A stretch of DNA of 64,000 nt from Platycnemis pennipes (lineage: Eukaryota; Arthropoda; Insecta; Odonata; Platycnemididae), in contig OW121846.1 of the NCBI GenBank assembly GCA_933228895.1, positions 108,393,054-108,457,053 on the forward strand, read 5' to 3'. Within the stretch, counting starts at the first letter, position 1; each line of letters opens with the position of its first letter. This document shows, in pieces, positions 63,021 through 64,000 of the stretch. The position numbers and the translations under genes are program-made. The notes under the pieces were generated by a model, which saw nothing but the letters and a program-made list of their open reading frames with translations, made no database searches and was not told the DNA's origin.

Positions 63021-64000
63021 TAAACACTCTCGTCTCCCTCGCCATCTCTCTTTCCTTCTCACTCGGTTGAAACTACTCGACATAAAAGGCGTGAGCAGTA
63101 TCTGTCACATGCAAGAGTGCGCGCGGATGGACCGATGGGCTTTGCTTAGAGACGTCTTTGGGAAAGAGCATCACTTCCACCATGGGGGTACTGCAGGCCT
63201 CTGATGTTTAAAACCCGTTGCGTGGTCAGGTGGGGACGGGGAGCGACTTTATTGCTTCCCACATGTCTCTAGGTTGGTCGCCTGCGGTGTTGTTGGCGAA
63301 GGGTGGAGCCAGAAATTAATTGCTGAAACTCAGCGCACAACAATGGCCGAAAGTCATCTCTGCGAGCATAATATGCCATCCAGAGTGTTTGGTGGTGGTG
63401 AGGATAAGTATGGAATATTCTTGAAACGAGAAGTTTTCTGAATCCTGAGGATTGTAAATATTATAACGGTGTCTATCGGTAATCATGAGTCTATTAAATT
63501 TTAGTTATCGAATAGCGAAGTGCATGGTTAAAGCCTAAAACTCGTCTGCTAATGGTTACCAAGATCCTCTGAGGGGTTGCCAATGTGGAAAACCAAGTAA
63601 AAAATATTTGCATTCTACAACATCCAAATGTTAGCGGGGTTTAGAAACTCTTGAAGCACCATTGTTATTAGACGCCATATTCAAAAGGTTCTCGGGATTG
63701 AGACATCTTAAGCGAATATGTATTTTTCAATAATCATCAGGTGGCGAGGAGACCTAGTTCAGGAGAACGAGCTACCAACGCGTTGACATTTAGATCCGCC
63801 TTCCGCTGCACCACTCACCGCTTAATTCGTTCGGCCCGCATGCAATCCACTCGTGGGCGCTCCATGATTACTAATCCTCTGAGCGCCCACCACGTCATCT
63901 AATCAGCACCGCGGCGTCATCGAGTCTAGCAATGCGGACGCAGTGCTCTGGGAGCCTTCCCTTCGCTCCCCCCCATGCAAACAAATTGCTCCCGAAGGTT
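63021..64000. other. Intron continuing to the window edge, no feature seen
   Basis: GC content rises again after about 63770. A weak tRNA-like stretch near 63730-63830 (minus) lacks a B box. No exon of onecut is recognisable. Confidence 0.45.

Larger units (their letters stand above)
16394..64000 (+). other. onecut: Large onecut intron, at least 47.6 kb, continuing past the window
   Basis: No plus-strand frame in this stretch contains the Onecut homeodomain signature (helix 3 NFFMNARRR preceded by PKKPRLVFT), so the next exon is presumably beyond 64000. The intron contains GC-rich islands separated by AT-rich DNA with repeats, which are listed separately. It could alternatively contain unrecognised short exons or nested genes. 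Confidence 0.7.

Noticed and set aside
62548..63083. Frames of 131 and 165 codons on the minus strand
   Set aside because: Pro/Ser/Phe- and Arg-rich output of pyrimidine- and purine-rich blocks; not gene-like.
63730..63830. tRNA-like A box on the minus strand (TGGTGCAGCGG)
   Set aside because: No B box at the proper distance, so neither a tRNA nor a SINE can be supported.
16394..64000. Onecut homeodomain exon
   Set aside because: Looked for NFFMNARRR and the preceding linker in plus-strand frames; not found by eye. A computed translated search would be decisive.

Overview
The window looks like arthropod, probably insect, nuclear DNA. It has an AT-rich background, sparse coding sequence, a 76-bp intron in one small gene and a very long intron in another. 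It also carries tRNA-derived SINEs, LINE 3' ends with simple-repeat tails, a hAT-type MITE and foldback elements with Penelope-like cores. The organism assignment is inference. I cannot name the species.

The one gene recognised with certainty is onecut (HNF6/Onecut family). Its large 5' coding exon, 14410-16393 on the plus strand, encodes the conserved STP-box-like segment and a complete CUT domain. It ends at a clean splice donor in phase 1, exactly where the family is normally interrupted. I found no homeobox exon, so the remaining 47.6 kb of the window is best read as the first coding intron of onecut, with the homeodomain exon beyond 64000.

Head to head with onecut, about 1.2 kb between start codons, is a small two-exon gene on the minus strand (12564-13233) encoding a 197-residue protein I do not recognise. 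The shared upstream interval contains two inverted copies of the 9-mer TATTGATTC, a match to the core DNA site of Onecut proteins, which suggests autoregulation.

Layout: 1-775 GC-rich island; 0.8-12.5 kb AT-rich intergenic DNA with a hAT MITE, a tandem duplication and a SINE; 12.5-14.4 kb unknown gene and shared promoter region; 14.4-16.4 kb onecut exon; 16.4-64 kb onecut intron. The intron is punctuated roughly every 3-5 kb by short GC- and CpG-rich islands (about 16.6, 19.6, 21, 24, 25.7, 29.3, 32, 36-37.6, 40.5, 45.5, 50, 58-59, 60 and 62.8 kb). These contain C or G homopolymers, GA/CT microsatellites and CRE palindromes, but no convincing protein-coding sequence except a possible exon at 29196-29434 on the minus strand. 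Between islands the DNA is AT-rich with scattered repeats.

The most unusual items are two foldback elements (30871-31060 and 42045-42212), whose centres resemble degenerate hammerhead ribozymes of the kind carried by Penelope-like elements; the island series inside the onecut intron; and the candidate nested exon. No CRISPR array, rRNA gene or convincing functional tRNA gene was seen.
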